From NCBI RefSeq assembly GCF_003626535.1, contig NZ_RBAL01000021.1, positions 49,113-113,112 on the forward strand: DNA of 64,000 nt, in the 5' to 3' direction. The DNA comes from Streptomyces hoynatensis. GTDB lineage: Bacteria; Actinomycetota; Actinomycetes; Streptomycetales; Streptomycetaceae. The notes below the pieces were generated by a model. That model made no database searches, had not been told where the DNA came from, and saw only the letters and a program-made list of their open reading frames with translations. The position numbers and the translations under genes are program-made. This document shows, one piece after another, positions 17,841-27,396 of this stretch (position 1 is its first letter; every line of letters starts with the position of its first letter).

Positions 17841-18617
17841 GTGTTCGGACGTCGACGCAAGCGGAACGAAGAGCCAGCGGACGAGGCGGTCGAGGCCACC
17901 GCCGAGGAGGCCGGCGAGGAGGAGCCCGACGAGGCGGAGGTCCGCCGGGTCAAGCTCGAGCCCGCGCCCCGCCCCGACGGCCCCTGGGACGTCAGCGAGG
18001 TCGGCAAGCCCGCCGACGGGCGGGTGGACCTCGGTGGGCTCTTCGTGCCCGGCGTGCAGGGCATGGAACTGCGCGTCGAGGTGGCGGGGGACGCCATCGT
18101 CGCCGCGACCGTCGTGCTGAAGGACAGCGCCATCCAGCTCCAGGCCTTCGCCGCCCCCAAGCGGGAGGGCATCTGGGGCGAGGTCCGCGAGGAGATCGCC
18201 GCCGGCATCACGCAGCAGGGCGGGACGACCAACGAAGTCGAGGGCCCGCTCGGCTGGGAGCTGCAGGCCAGGGTCCCGGTGCAGCTGCCCGACGGGAAGC
18301 GCGGCACCCAGGTCGTCAGGTTCGTCGGCGTGGACGGCCCCCGCTGGTTCCTGCGCGGGGTGATCTCCGGCCAGGGCGCGGTGCAGCCGCAGGCGGCCGG
18401 GCTGCTGGAGCAGATCTTCCGGGACACCGTCGTCGTGCGCGGCGAGGGCCCGATGGCCCCCAGGGACCCGATCGTCCTCAAGCTGCCGCAGGACGCCCAG
18501 ATGGTGCCCGACGGGGTCAAGCAGGAGAAGGCGGGAGGGGACGGCACGCCGGTCTCCCGCTTCGCCGGTGGCCTGGACAAGCTCCGGCGCGGACCGGAGA
18601 TCTCCGAGGTCCGCTGA
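17841..18617 (+). CDS. DUF3710 family protein
   Basis: Predicted 258 residues. An Arg/Lys then Glu-rich N-terminus (1-45) precedes a globular region containing GPWDVSEVG and QVVRFVGVDGPRWFLRGVISG, typical of DUF3710. No membrane segments; role unknown. GTG start with AAAGGA seven bases upstream and only 1 bp after dut. Two hairpins follow. Confidence 0.88.
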   Translation: MFGRRRKRNEEPADEAVEATAEEAGEEEPDEAEVRRVKLEPAPRPDGPWDVSEVGKPADGRVDLGGLFVPGVQGMELRVEVAGDAIVAATVVLKDSAIQLQAFAAPKREGIWGEVREEIAAGITQQGGTTNEVEGPLGWELQARVPVQLPDGKRGTQVVRFVGVDGPRWFLRGVISGQGAVQPQAAGLLEQIFRDTVVVRGEGPMAPRDPIVLKLPQDAQMVPDGVKQEKAGGDGTPVSRFAGGLDKLRRGPEISEVR

Positions 18618-18623
18618 GAGGCG

Positions 18624-18673
18624 ACCGCCCGCCCCGCGGGCGGTCCGAAGCGCCCGGCCCACGCGCCGGGCGC
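18624..18673 (+). terminator. Tandem hairpins after the dut-DUF3710 operon
   Basis: Two consecutive perfect 9-bp stems: 18624-18632 with 18636-18644, and 18650-18658 with 18665-18673. Confidence 0.75.
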
Positions 18674-18792
18674 CCGAGGGCGCCGTGACCCCGGCGCCTC
18701 TCGCCCCCCTTTCGCCCCGTCCCCGCGCTTCTGCGGCATCCCCCACGGCTGCGCACGGCTCCGCCTGCGCCGTTCCCCCACCGCTCCCGGGC

Positions 18793-18832
18793 CTCGCGGG
18801 CCGCTCGTGTCCGGCTCGCGGGCCGCTCGTGT
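18793..18832. repeat. 18-bp direct repeat, two copies
   Basis: CTCGCGGGCCGCTCGTGT occurs at 18793-18810 and 18815-18832 (22-bp period), about 50 bp upstream of the DUF6343 start. It may be a regulator site or chance slippage. Confidence 0.7.
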
Positions 18833-18882
18833 GTCGGAAGCGCCCCAAGGGGTACCTGGCAGTTCTCCGAGGGGAGACCGCC

Positions 18883-19161
18883 ATGGGTAAGGGACGCCAC
18901 GCGCGCACCGGGAGCGAACCGGTCACCGCCTTCAGCGCCCTGCGGCTGCGGCTGGTGCTCTCGGTGATCTTCACCCCACTCTTCGCAGCCGCCGCCGTGC
19001 TGTTCGCCATCTGGGCCGCCCTCTCCGATCCGGGCGACCGCCCCACCTCCGCCGAGCTGGTGTGGATCACGGTGGGTTTCGGGCTGCTCACGCTCATCGC
19101 GCTCACCGATCTGGTGGTGGTCGCCCGCCGCCTCCGCCGCAGGCGGCGCGAGCGCTCCTGA
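18883..19161 (+). CDS. DUF6343 small membrane protein
   Basis: Predicted 92 residues. A basic N-terminus with TGSEPVTAFSALRLRLVLS is followed by two hydrophobic segments (about 26-46 and 58-80) and an Arg-rich tail; this matches the streptomycete DUF6343 family. Function unknown. The ATG at 18883 has GAGGGGAG nine bases upstream and the conserved N-terminus starts here. Confidence 0.82.
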   Translation: MGKGRHARTGSEPVTAFSALRLRLVLSVIFTPLFAAAAVLFAIWAALSDPGDRPTSAELVWITVGFGLLTLIALTDLVVVARRLRRRRRERS

Positions 19162-19354
19162 GGCCCCTGCCTGCCTCGCCCCCGCCCGTCCCGGGCCGCC
19201 CCGCGGCCGCCGTACGGGGCGCGTACGGGCCTCGTATGAGCCATGTCAACGGGGCGTCTTCGCACGTCAGAGTGCCGTCAAGGGGGTTCGCGCGGCCCGT
19301 GGGCGGAGGTTCCCTGTGCGGGTGACTGTCAACCGACCCGCTCAGGAGTTCCCG

Positions 19355-19438
19355 ATGGCCGATGTGGTCTTCGTCCTGGCCACGCTCGCGACCTTCGCGC
19401 TGGTGGCCCTCACCGCTCACGGGGTGACGAAGCTGTGA
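19355..19438 (+). CDS. Tiny hydrophobic protein (27 residues) ahead of kdpF
   Basis: Begins MADVVFVLATLATFALVAL and ends HGVTKL: one membrane span and a short polar tail. An ideal CAGGAG site lies 6 nt before the ATG, and its stop overlaps the kdpF GTG (GTGA), so it is the first cistron of the kdp operon and coupled to kdpF. It is not KdpF itself, which follows. Too short for usual gene finders. Function unknown; by position it may be a second small subunit or regulator of the Kdp pump. Confidence 0.7.
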   Translation: MADVVFVLATLATFALVALTAHGVTKL

Positions 19439-19524
19439 GCGCGGAGAACCTCGCCGGGCTCTGCGTCGCGGTGGCGCTGCTCGGCTACCTGGTCCTGGCC
19501 CTGCTGTTCCCCGAGAGATTCTGA
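19435..19524 (+). CDS. kdpF: KdpF, small subunit of the K+-ATPase
   Basis: Predicted 29 residues, one membrane span, ending LLFPERF as in other KdpF peptides. Starts at a GTG that overlaps the preceding tiny ORF; kdpA follows 9 bp downstream. KdpF is a non-essential stabiliser of the KdpFABC complex. Confidence 0.9.
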   Translation: MSAENLAGLCVAVALLGYLVLALLFPERF

Positions 19525-19533
19525 GCGACGCCC

Positions 19534-21198
19534 ATGAGCCCCGTCTTCCTGGACGTGCTCCAGATCTCCGCCCTGGTGGTGGCCCTGGTCCTGGTGCACC
19601 GTCCCTTCGGCGACTACATGGCCGCCGTCTACACCTCCAAGAAACACCTGCGTGCCGAGCGGTGGATCTACCGCGCCATCGGCGCGGACCCGGACGCGGA
19701 GATGCGCTGGACCGCCTACCTCCGCGGTGTCCTGGCGTTCTCCGTGGCCGGCATGCTGCTGCTCTACCTGCTCCAGCGCCTGCAGGACCACCTGCCGCTC
19801 TCCCTCGGCTTCGCGCCGATCCCGGCCGACCAGGCGTTCAACACCGCCGCCTCCTTCGTGGCGAACACCAACTGGCAGTCGTACTCGGGCGAGTCGGCGA
19901 TGGGGCACCTCGTCCAGATGGCCGGCCTCGCGGTGCAGAACTTCGTCTCCGCCGCCGTCGGCATGGCCGTGGCCATCGCCCTGGTCCGCGGGTTCGCCCG
20001 GTTCCGCAGCGGGCAGCTCGGCAACTTCTGGTCCGACCTGGTGCGCGGCGTGGTGCGCATCCTGCTGCCGATCGCCACCGTCTTCGCGCTCGTCCTGGTG
20101 GCGCGCGGCGCCATCCAGAACCTCTCGGGCGGCGAGACGGTCCACACCCTGGGCGGCGCCGCCCAGCGCCTCACCGGCGGGCCCGTCGCCTCCCAGGAGG
20201 TGATCAAGGAACTGGGCACCAACGGGGGCGGCTTCTACAACGCCAACTCCGCCCACCCCTTCGAGAACCCGGACGGGATCACCAACTACCTGGAGATGTT
20301 CCTGATCCTGGTGATCCCCTTCTCGCTGCCCCGCACCTTCGGCCGGATGGTCGGCAGCGTCCGGCAGGGGTACGCGATCGTCGCGGCGATGGCCGTCATC
20401 TGCCTGGCCGGGATCGTCGCGGTCACCGTGATCGAGCACCAGGCCCCCGGCGCCGCCTCGCAGCTGGCGGGCGGCGGCATGGAGGGCAAGGAGCAGCGGT
20501 TCGGGATCGGCGGGTCCTCGATGTTCTCGGTGGTCACCACCATGACCTCGACCGGCGCGGTCAACTCCTTCCACGATTCCTTCCAGGGCCTCTCGGGCGG
20601 CGTGCTGATCTTCGGCATGGCGCTGGGCGAGATCGCCCCGGGGGGCGTCGGCTCCGGGCTCTACGGGATGCTGATCATGGCGGTGATCGCGGTCTTCGTC
20701 GCGGGCCTCATGGTCGGCCGCACCCCCGAGTACCTGGGCAAGAAGATCGGTGCCCGCGAGATCAAGCTCGCCTCCTGCTACATCCTGATCACTCCGGCGC
20801 TCGTGCTGATCGGCACCGCCGTGGCCATGGCCCTGCCCGACGGCGAGGAGGCCATGACCAACATCGGCCCGCACGGCTTCTCCGAGGTGCTTTACGCCTA
20901 CACCTCGGCCGCCAACAACAACGGCAGCGCCTTCGCCGGCTTCGGGGCGAACACCACCTACTTCAACACCACCCTGGGCCTGGCCATGCTGCTCGGCCGC
21001 TTCCTGCCGATGGTGTTCGTGCTCGCCCTGGCGGGCTCGCTCGCCCGGCAGCGCCGCGTCCCGGTCACGGCCGGCACCCTGCGCACCCACCGTCCGCTGT
21101 TCAGCGGGCTGCTCGTGGCCTGCGTCGTCATCGTCGCGGGGCTGACGTTCTTCCCGGCGCTGTCCCTCGGCCCGCTCGCGGAAGGACTCTCCGTATGA
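19534..21198 (+). CDS. kdpA: KdpA, K+-binding channel-like subunit
   Basis: Predicted 554 residues, close to the usual ~557. About ten membrane segments, with four repeated pore-loop regions such as SFVANTNWQSYSGE, GTNGGGFYNANSAHP and SAANNNGSAFAGFG forming the K+ selectivity filter. It takes K+ up at nanomolar to micromolar external levels. Its stop overlaps the kdpB start (ATGA). Confidence 0.97.
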   Translation: MSPVFLDVLQISALVVALVLVHRPFGDYMAAVYTSKKHLRAERWIYRAIGADPDAEMRWTAYLRGVLAFSVAGMLLLYLLQRLQDHLPLSLGFAPIPADQAFNTAASFVANTNWQSYSGESAMGHLVQMAGLAVQNFVSAAVGMAVAIALVRGFARFRSGQLGNFWSDLVRGVVRILLPIATVFALVLVARGAIQNLSGGETVHTLGGAAQRLTGGPVASQEVIKELGTNGGGFYNANSAHPFENPDGITNYLEMFLILVIPFSLPRTFGRMVGSVRQGYAIVAAMAVICLAGIVAVTVIEHQAPGAASQLAGGGMEGKEQRFGIGGSSMFSVVTTMTSTGAVNSFHDSFQGLSGGVLIFGMALGEIAPGGVGSGLYGMLIMAVIAVFVAGLMVGRTPEYLGKKIGAREIKLASCYILITPALVLIGTAVAMALPDGEEAMTNIGPHGFSEVLYAYTSAANNNGSAFAGFGANTTYFNTTLGLAMLLGRFLPMVFVLALAGSLARQRRVPVTAGTLRTHRPLFSGLLVACVVIVAGLTFFPALSLGPLAEGLSV

Positions 21199-23303
21199 CC
21201 ACCTCGACCCCCGTCCGCCCGAAGGCCGGTCCCCGCGAGCGCGGCGGCGCCGGCGCCGGGGCGAAGGTCGCGCCGGGCCGGTTCGACCCGCGCCTGCTGG
21301 CCGTCTCGCTCCCCGAGGCGTTCCGCAAGCTCGACCCGCGGGTCATGATCGCCTCGCCGGTCATGTTCGTCGTCGAGATCGGCTCGGTGCTCACCACCGT
21401 GCTCGCCGTCGCCGACCCAGGCGACTGGTTCGGCTGGACGATCGCCGCCTGGCTGTGGCTGACCGTCCTGTTCGCCAACCTGGCCGAGGCCGTGGCCGAG
21501 GGCCGCGGCCGGGCGCAGGCCGACTCGCTGCGCCGGGCCCGCACCGACAGCGTCGCGCGGCGCCTCGGGGACGACGGGCGCGAGGAGCGGGTGGCGGGCA
21601 CCGCGCTGCGCGTCGGCGACCGCGTGGTCTGCGAGGCCGGGGACGTCATACCCGGGGACGGGGACGTCGTGGAGGGCGTCGCCTCGGTGGACGAGTCGGC
21701 GATCACCGGCGAGTCGGCCCCCGTCATCAGGGAGTCGGGCGGCGACCGCTCCGCCGTCACCGGCGGCACCCGGGTGCTCTCCGACCGGATCGTCGTCCGG
21801 ATCACCACCAGGCCGGGCGAGACCTTCCTGGACCGGATGATCTCCCTGGTGGAGGGCGCCTCCCGGCAGAAGACCCCCAACGAGATCGCCCTCAACATCC
21901 TCCTGGCGAGCCTCACGATCGTCTTCCTGCTCGCGGTGGTGACCCTGCAGCCCTTCGCCGTGTACGCCGGGGCCGAGCAGTCGGCCGTGGTGCTCACCGC
22001 GCTGCTGGTCTGCCTCATCCCGACCACCATCGGGGCCCTGCTCTCGGCGATCGGCATCGCCGGCATGGACCGGCTGGTCCAGCGCAACGTGCTGGCCACC
22101 TCGGGCCGCGCCGTGGAGGCCGCGGGAGACGTGTCCACGCTGCTGCTCGACAAGACCGGCACCATCACCCACGGCAACCGGCAGGCCGCCGCCTTCCTGC
22201 CGCTGCCCGGGGTCGGCATCGAGGAACTGGCGGAGGCCGCCCGGCTGTCCTCCCTGGCCGACGAGACGCCCGAGGGCCGCTCGATCGCCGCCCTGGCCAC
22301 CACGCGGTACGGGCTGCACCCCCTCGACCGCGCGGAACTCCGGGATGCCGACTGGGTGCCGTTCACCGCCCAGACCCGCATGTCGGGGGTGGACACCGGC
22401 GGCCGCCGCATCCGCAAGGGCGCGGCGAGCGCGATCGGCCGGTGGGTCACCGCCCACGGCGGCCGGGTGCCGGAGGCGGCCGCCGCGGGCGTCGAGGAGA
22501 TCAGCGCCGAGGGCGGAACGCCGCTGCTGGTCGCCGTCCACGACGAGGCGGCGGGCGCGGCCCGCGTGCTCGGCGTCGTCCACCTCAAGGACGTCGTCAA
22601 GGACGGGCTGCGCGAGCGGTTCGAGGCGCTGCGCGCCATGGGCATCAGGACCGTCATGATCACCGGCGACAACGCGAGGACCGCCAAGGCCATCGCCGCG
22701 GAGGCGGGCGTCGACGACTACCTGGCCGAGGCCACGCCCGAGGACAAGATGGCGCTGATCAAGCGGGAACAGGCGGGCGGCCGGCTGGTCGCCATGACCG
22801 GCGACGGCACCAACGACGCCCCCGCGCTGGCCCAGGCGGACGTCGGGGTCGCGATGAACACCGGGACCTCGGCCGCCAAGGAGGCCGGGAACATGGTGGA
22901 CCTCGACTCCGACCCCACCAAGCTGATCGACATCGTGCAGATCGGCAAGCAGCTGCTGATCACGCGCGGCGCGCTGACCACCTTCTCCATCGCCAACGAC
23001 ATCGCGAAGTACTTCGCGATCATCCCGGCGATGTTCGCGGCGGCCTACCCGGGCCTGGACCACCTCAACATCATGGGCCTGTCCTCGCCGGAGTCGGCCA
23101 TCCTCTCGGCGGTGATCTTCAACGCGCTGATCATCGTCGCGCTGGTGCCGCTCGCGCTGCGCGGCGTGGCCTACCGGCCGCTGGGCGCCGACAGCCTGCT
23201 GCGCCGCAACCTCGGCCGCTACGGACTCGGCGGCCTCGTCGCCCCCTTCCTCGGCATCAAGCTGATCGACCTGCTCCTCTCCCTCATCCCAGGCATCGGG
23301 TGA
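21195..23303 (+). CDS. kdpB: KdpB, P-type ATPase subunit
   Basis: Predicted 702 residues. P-type motifs: TGES near residue 172, phosphorylation site DKTGTIT near 318, and TGDGTNDAPALAQADVG near 535. It hydrolyses ATP to drive K+ transport through KdpA. Starts at the ATG at 21195, overlapping the kdpA stop by 4 bp. The N-terminal 40 residues are Pro/Gly-rich and more variable. Confidence 0.97.
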   Translation: MTTSTPVRPKAGPRERGGAGAGAKVAPGRFDPRLLAVSLPEAFRKLDPRVMIASPVMFVVEIGSVLTTVLAVADPGDWFGWTIAAWLWLTVLFANLAEAVAEGRGRAQADSLRRARTDSVARRLGDDGREERVAGTALRVGDRVVCEAGDVIPGDGDVVEGVASVDESAITGESAPVIRESGGDRSAVTGGTRVLSDRIVVRITTRPGETFLDRMISLVEGASRQKTPNEIALNILLASLTIVFLLAVVTLQPFAVYAGAEQSAVVLTALLVCLIPTTIGALLSAIGIAGMDRLVQRNVLATSGRAVEAAGDVSTLLLDKTGTITHGNRQAAAFLPLPGVGIEELAEAARLSSLADETPEGRSIAALATTRYGLHPLDRAELRDADWVPFTAQTRMSGVDTGGRRIRKGAASAIGRWVTAHGGRVPEAAAAGVEEISAEGGTPLLVAVHDEAAGAARVLGVVHLKDVVKDGLRERFEALRAMGIRTVMITGDNARTAKAIAAEAGVDDYLAEATPEDKMALIKREQAGGRLVAMTGDGTNDAPALAQADVGVAMNTGTSAAKEAGNMVDLDSDPTKLIDIVQIGKQLLITRGALTTFSIANDIAKYFAIIPAMFAAAYPGLDHLNIMGLSSPESAILSAVIFNALIIVALVPLALRGVAYRPLGADSLLRRNLGRYGLGGLVAPFLGIKLIDLLLSLIPGIG

Positions 23304-23308
23304 TCCAC

Positions 23309-23917
23309 ATGTCCTTCCACCCACGCACCTTGGCCAGGCCCCTGTGGGCGGGCCTGCGGGCGGTGCTCGCGCTCACCCTGGTGACCGGCGTGCTCTATCC
23401 GCTCGTGGTCACCGGCATCGCCCAGGCGGCCTTCCACCACCAGGCGAACGGCTCGATCGTGCGGGCCGACGGCCGGGACGTCGGCTCCTCGCTGATCGGG
23501 CAGAGCTGGACGGGCCCCGACGGCGAGCCCGACCCGCACTGGTTCCAGCCCCGTCCCTCGAACAGCGGCTACGATCCGCTGGCCACGGGCTCCGGCCAGC
23601 TCGGCGCGAGCGACCCGACGCTGGTCGCCACGGTCGAGGCGGCGCGCGAGCAGGTGGCGGCGTTCAACGGGGTCCCCGTCTCCGAGGTGCCACCGGACGC
23701 GGTGACGGGCTCCGGCTCGGCCATCGACCCGGACATCTCCCCGGAGTACGCCGAACTCCAGATCGCGCGCGTCGCCCACGCCAACGGGCTGCCCACGGGC
23801 GACGTGCGGCGCCTCGTCGAGGAGCACACTCAGGGCCGTGACCTGGGCATATTCGGGGACGAGCGGGTCAACGTGCTGCGGCTCAACCTCGACCTGCGCG
23901 AGCTGGCCGCCCGCTGA
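23309..23917 (+). CDS. kdpC: KdpC, accessory subunit of the K+-ATPase
   Basis: Predicted 202 residues. One N-terminal membrane span (about 12-34), then an extracytoplasmic domain with DPHWFQPRPS and SGSAIDPDISPEYA, and a C-terminal LNVLRLNLDL-type end. Start taken at ATG 23309 (GGGTGA upstream); an in-frame GTG at 23300 overlapping the kdpB stop is equally possible. A terminator separates it from kdpD. Confidence 0.95.
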   Translation: MSFHPRTLARPLWAGLRAVLALTLVTGVLYPLVVTGIAQAAFHHQANGSIVRADGRDVGSSLIGQSWTGPDGEPDPHWFQPRPSNSGYDPLATGSGQLGASDPTLVATVEAAREQVAAFNGVPVSEVPPDAVTGSGSAIDPDISPEYAELQIARVAHANGLPTGDVRRLVEEHTQGRDLGIFGDERVNVLRLNLDLRELAAR

Positions 23918-23936
23918 GCCAAGATCCGTCCGGCGC

Positions 23937-23970
23937 ACCGGGCACGGGAGCGACTCCGCCCGTGTCCGGT
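23937..23970 (+). terminator. Terminator between kdpC and kdpD
   Basis: 12-bp stem with one G-U pair (23937-23948 with 23959-23970), 10-nt loop, followed by GTTTCC. It suggests that kdpDE is partly or wholly transcribed apart from kdpFABC. Confidence 0.75.
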
Positions 23971-24092
23971 GTTTCCGGTATGTGCGCCCGAGCGGGACAC
24001 TGGGCGGTGAATCGAATATCCATACGGAACCCTGACGGTCGTGCGGCTTCTCCCCGGCCGGTGCGTTCCGGAGCACGGATGAGAATGGACCC

Positions 24093-26711
24093 ATGGCACG
24101 CCGCGGCAAACTGAGGATCTACCTGGGAGCGGCCCCCGGCGTCGGCAAGACCTACGCCATGCTCTCGGAGGCCCACCGGCGCGTGGAGCGCGGCGCGGAC
24201 CTCGTCGTCGCGCTCGTCGAGCACCACGACCGCCCCCGCACCCGGCTGCTGCTGCACGGCCTGGAGGAGGTGCCACGCCTGCGCCTGCCCTACCGCGACG
24301 GCGTCTTCGAGGAGATGGACACCGAGGCGGTGCTGCGCCGGGCGCCCCGGATCGCGCTGGTCGACGAGCTGGCCCACACCAACGTCCCCGGCGCCCCCAG
24401 GGAGAAGCGCTGGCAGGACATCGAGGCGCTGCTCGACGCGGGCATCGACGTCATCTCCACCGTGAACATCCAGCACCTGGAGTCGCTCGGCGACGTCGTG
24501 GAGTCGATCACCGGCGTCCGCCAGCGCGAGACGGTGCCCGACGAGATCGTCCGGCGCGCGGACCAGATCGAGCTGGTCGACATGGCCCCCGAGGCGCTGC
24601 GCCGGCGCATGGCGCACGGAAACATCTACGCCCCCGACCGCGTCGACGCCGCCCTGTCCCACTACTTCCGGCCGGGCAACCTCACCGCGCTGCGGGAGCT
24701 GGCCCTGCTGTGGACGGCGGACCGGGTGGACGCCTACCTGCAGCAGTACCGCTCCGAGCACGGCATCAGGTCCACCTGGCACGCCCGCGAGCGCATCGTC
24801 GTCGGCCTCACCGGCGGCCCCGAGGGCTCCACCCTCATCCGCCGCGCCGCCAGGATGGCGGCCAAGTCCTCGGGCAGCGAGATCCTCGCCGTCTACATCG
24901 CCCGCTCCGACGGGCTCACCTCCGCCTCCCCGCGCGAGCTCGCCGCCCAGCGCACCCTCGTCGAGCAGCTCGGCGGCACCTTCCACCACGTGATCGGCGA
25001 CGACATACCGAGCGCGCTGCTCGACTTCGCCCGCGGCGTCAACGCCAACCAGATCGTGCTCGGCTCCAGCCGGCGCAAGAGCTGGCAGTACATCTTCGGG
25101 CCCGGCGTCGGCGCCACCGTCGCCCGGGAGTCCGGCTCCGACATCGACGTGCACATCGTCACCCACGACGAGGTCGCCAAGGGCCGCGGCCTGCCCGCCG
25201 CCCGCGGGGCGAGGCTCGGCAGGTCGCGCCTGCTCGCGGGCTGGCTGATCGGCCTGCTCGGCCCGGTGCTCCTCACCCCGGTGCTCTCCGAGCCCGCCGA
25301 GGGCCCGGAGTTCGCCAGCGACGTGCTGCTCTTCCTGTCCTGCACGGTGATCGCCGCCCTGGCCGGCGGGCTCTACCCGGGGCTGGTCTCGGCGGCGGTC
25401 GGCTCCATGCTGCTGAACTACTACTTCGCCAAGCCGATCCAGCAGTGGACCATCGACCAGGGCCCGAACATCGTGGCCATCGTCGTCTTCTTCGCCATCG
25501 CCGTCGCCGTGGCCTCGGTCGTCGACCACTCGGCCCGCCGCACCCAGCAGGCCGCCAGGCTGCGCGCCGAGTCGGAGACCCTGACCCTGCTGGCCGGCAG
25601 CGTGCTGCGCGGCGAGGACACCCTGGGTGCGCTGCTCGAACGCGCCAGGGAGACCTTCGGCATGGACTGCGCCGCGCTGCTGGAGCGGGACCGCGAGCGC
25701 CGCACCTGGTCCTGCGTGGGCAGCGTCGCGGTGCGCGAGGACGCCACGCCGCTGAACGCCCCCGAGGACGCCGACGTGGACGTGCCGGTCGGGGAGGACA
25801 CGATGCTCGCCCTCTCCGGCCGGGTCCTGCCCGCCGAGGACCGGCGGGTGCTCACCGCCTTCGCCGCCCACGCCGCGGCCCTGCTGGACCGGCAGCGGCT
25901 GAAGAACGAGGCGATGCGGGCCCACAAGCTCGACGAGGGCAACCGCATCCGCACCGCCCTGCTCGCCGCCGTCTCGCACGACCTGCGCACCCCGCTGGCC
26001 GCGATCAAGGCGAGCGTCTCCAGCCTCCGCTCGGACGACGTGGCCTGGTCCGAGGAGGACGAGGCCGACCTGCTGGAGAGCATCGAGCAGGGGGCCGACC
26101 GCCTCGACCAGCTGGTGGGCAACCTGCTGGACATGTCCCGGCTGCAGACCGGGACCGTGGAGCCGCTGATCCGGGCCATCGACCTGGACGAGGTCGTGCC
26201 CAGGGCGCTCGGCGGCATCCCCGAGGGCAGCGTGGAGCTGGACATCCCCGAGACGCTGCCCTTCGTGGCCGCCGACCCGGGACTGCTGGAGCGCAGCGTC
26301 GCCAACATCGTCGAGAACGCCGTCAAGTACGGACCGGCGGGCACGCCGGTGCAGGTGCGGGCCAGCGCGCTGGGCAACCGGGTCGAGCTCAGGGTGGTCG
26401 ACCGGGGCCGCGGGGTGCCCGACAGCGAGAAGGACCGGATCTTCGAGCCCTTCCAGCGCTTCGGGGACACCCCGCGGGGCGACGGGGTGGGCCTCGGGCT
26501 CGCGGTCGCCCGCGGGTTCGCCGAGGCCATGCGCGGCACCCTCGACGCCGAGGACACCCCGGGCGGCGGGCTGACCATGGTCCTCACCCTGCCCACCGCC
26601 GCCGGCGCGCAGGACGCGCCCGCCGGGGAGGGCGGCGAAGCCGCGGCGGCCCAGGAACCAGCCATCACCGAAAGAAAGGCGGCACATGCACCGGGTGCTC
26701 GTGGTCGATGA
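24093..26711 (+). CDS. kdpD: KdpD, K+-responsive sensor histidine kinase
   Basis: Predicted 872 residues. The N-terminal KdpD domain (1-210) has a P-loop GAAPGVGKTYAML; a universal-stress-protein domain follows (about 230-360), then four membrane segments (about 375-490), a GAF-like region (about 500-610), HisKA with His near 629 in SHDLRTPLAA, and HATPase with GVGLGLAVARG. It senses low K+ or osmotic stress and phosphorylates KdpE. The USP domain is a known target of c-di-AMP in some bacteria, which would fit the other K+ genes here (inference). It overlaps kdpE by 26 bp. Confidence 0.96.
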   Translation: MARRGKLRIYLGAAPGVGKTYAMLSEAHRRVERGADLVVALVEHHDRPRTRLLLHGLEEVPRLRLPYRDGVFEEMDTEAVLRRAPRIALVDELAHTNVPGAPREKRWQDIEALLDAGIDVISTVNIQHLESLGDVVESITGVRQRETVPDEIVRRADQIELVDMAPEALRRRMAHGNIYAPDRVDAALSHYFRPGNLTALRELALLWTADRVDAYLQQYRSEHGIRSTWHARERIVVGLTGGPEGSTLIRRAARMAAKSSGSEILAVYIARSDGLTSASPRELAAQRTLVEQLGGTFHHVIGDDIPSALLDFARGVNANQIVLGSSRRKSWQYIFGPGVGATVARESGSDIDVHIVTHDEVAKGRGLPAARGARLGRSRLLAGWLIGLLGPVLLTPVLSEPAEGPEFASDVLLFLSCTVIAALAGGLYPGLVSAAVGSMLLNYYFAKPIQQWTIDQGPNIVAIVVFFAIAVAVASVVDHSARRTQQAARLRAESETLTLLAGSVLRGEDTLGALLERARETFGMDCAALLERDRERRTWSCVGSVAVREDATPLNAPEDADVDVPVGEDTMLALSGRVLPAEDRRVLTAFAAHAAALLDRQRLKNEAMRAHKLDEGNRIRTALLAAVSHDLRTPLAAIKASVSSLRSDDVAWSEEDEADLLESIEQGADRLDQLVGNLLDMSRLQTGTVEPLIRAIDLDEVVPRALGGIPEGSVELDIPETLPFVAADPGLLERSVANIVENAVKYGPAGTPVQVRASALGNRVELRVVDRGRGVPDSEKDRIFEPFQRFGDTPRGDGVGLGLAVARGFAEAMRGTLDAEDTPGGGLTMVLTLPTAAGAQDAPAGEGGEAAAAQEPAITERKAAHAPGARGR

Positions 26712-27366
26712 CGAGCCGCAGATTCTGCGCGCCCTCGTGATCAACCTCAAGGCCAGGGACTACGAGGTGGACACGGCGCTCGACGGCGCCTCCGCGCTGC
26801 GGCTGGCCGCCGACCGCCATCCCGACGTGATCATTCTCGACCTCGGGCTGCCCGACATGGACGGGGTGGACGTGATCACCGGCATCCGCGGCTGGACGCG
26901 GGTGCCCATCATCGTCCTGTCCGCCCGGCACGCCTCGGACGAGAAGGTGGAGGCCCTGGACGCCGGGGCCGACGACTACGTCACCAAGCCCTTCGGCATG
27001 GACGAGCTGCTGGCCAGGCTCAGGGCGGCGGTCCGGCGCGCCGAGCCGGGCGGCACCGAGGGCGAGGCGGTGGTGGACGCCGGGAGCTTCTCGGTCGACC
27101 TGGCCGCCAAGAAGGTCCACAGAAACGGCCGCGACGTGCGCCTCACGCCCACCGAGTGGCACCTGCTCGAAGTGCTCATCCGCAACGCCGGGCGCCTGGT
27201 CAGCCAGAAGCAGCTCTTGCAGGAGGTGTGGGGCCCCGCCTACGGCACCGAGACCAACTACCTGCGGGTCTACATGGCGCAACTGCGGCGCAAACTGGAG
27301 GCCGACCCCTCGGCGCCGCGTCATCTCATCACCGAGCCGGGGATGGGCTACCGCTTCGAACGCTGA
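26686..27366 (+). CDS. kdpE: KdpE, response regulator of the kdp operon
   Basis: Predicted 226 residues. Receiver domain with Asp near 52 in VIILDLGLP and KPFGM near 103, then an OmpR-type winged helix ending GMGYRFER. It activates kdpFABC. The ATG at 26686 lies inside the kdpD end; AAGAAAGG upstream of it serves as ribosome-binding site. Confidence 0.95.
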   Translation: MHRVLVVDDEPQILRALVINLKARDYEVDTALDGASALRLAADRHPDVIILDLGLPDMDGVDVITGIRGWTRVPIIVLSARHASDEKVEALDAGADDYVTKPFGMDELLARLRAAVRRAEPGGTEGEAVVDAGSFSVDLAAKKVHRNGRDVRLTPTEWHLLEVLIRNAGRLVSQKQLLQEVWGPAYGTETNYLRVYMAQLRRKLEADPSAPRHLITEPGMGYRFER

Positions 27367-27396
27367 CGGACGGCCCCCTCACGTTACGCTGAAACC

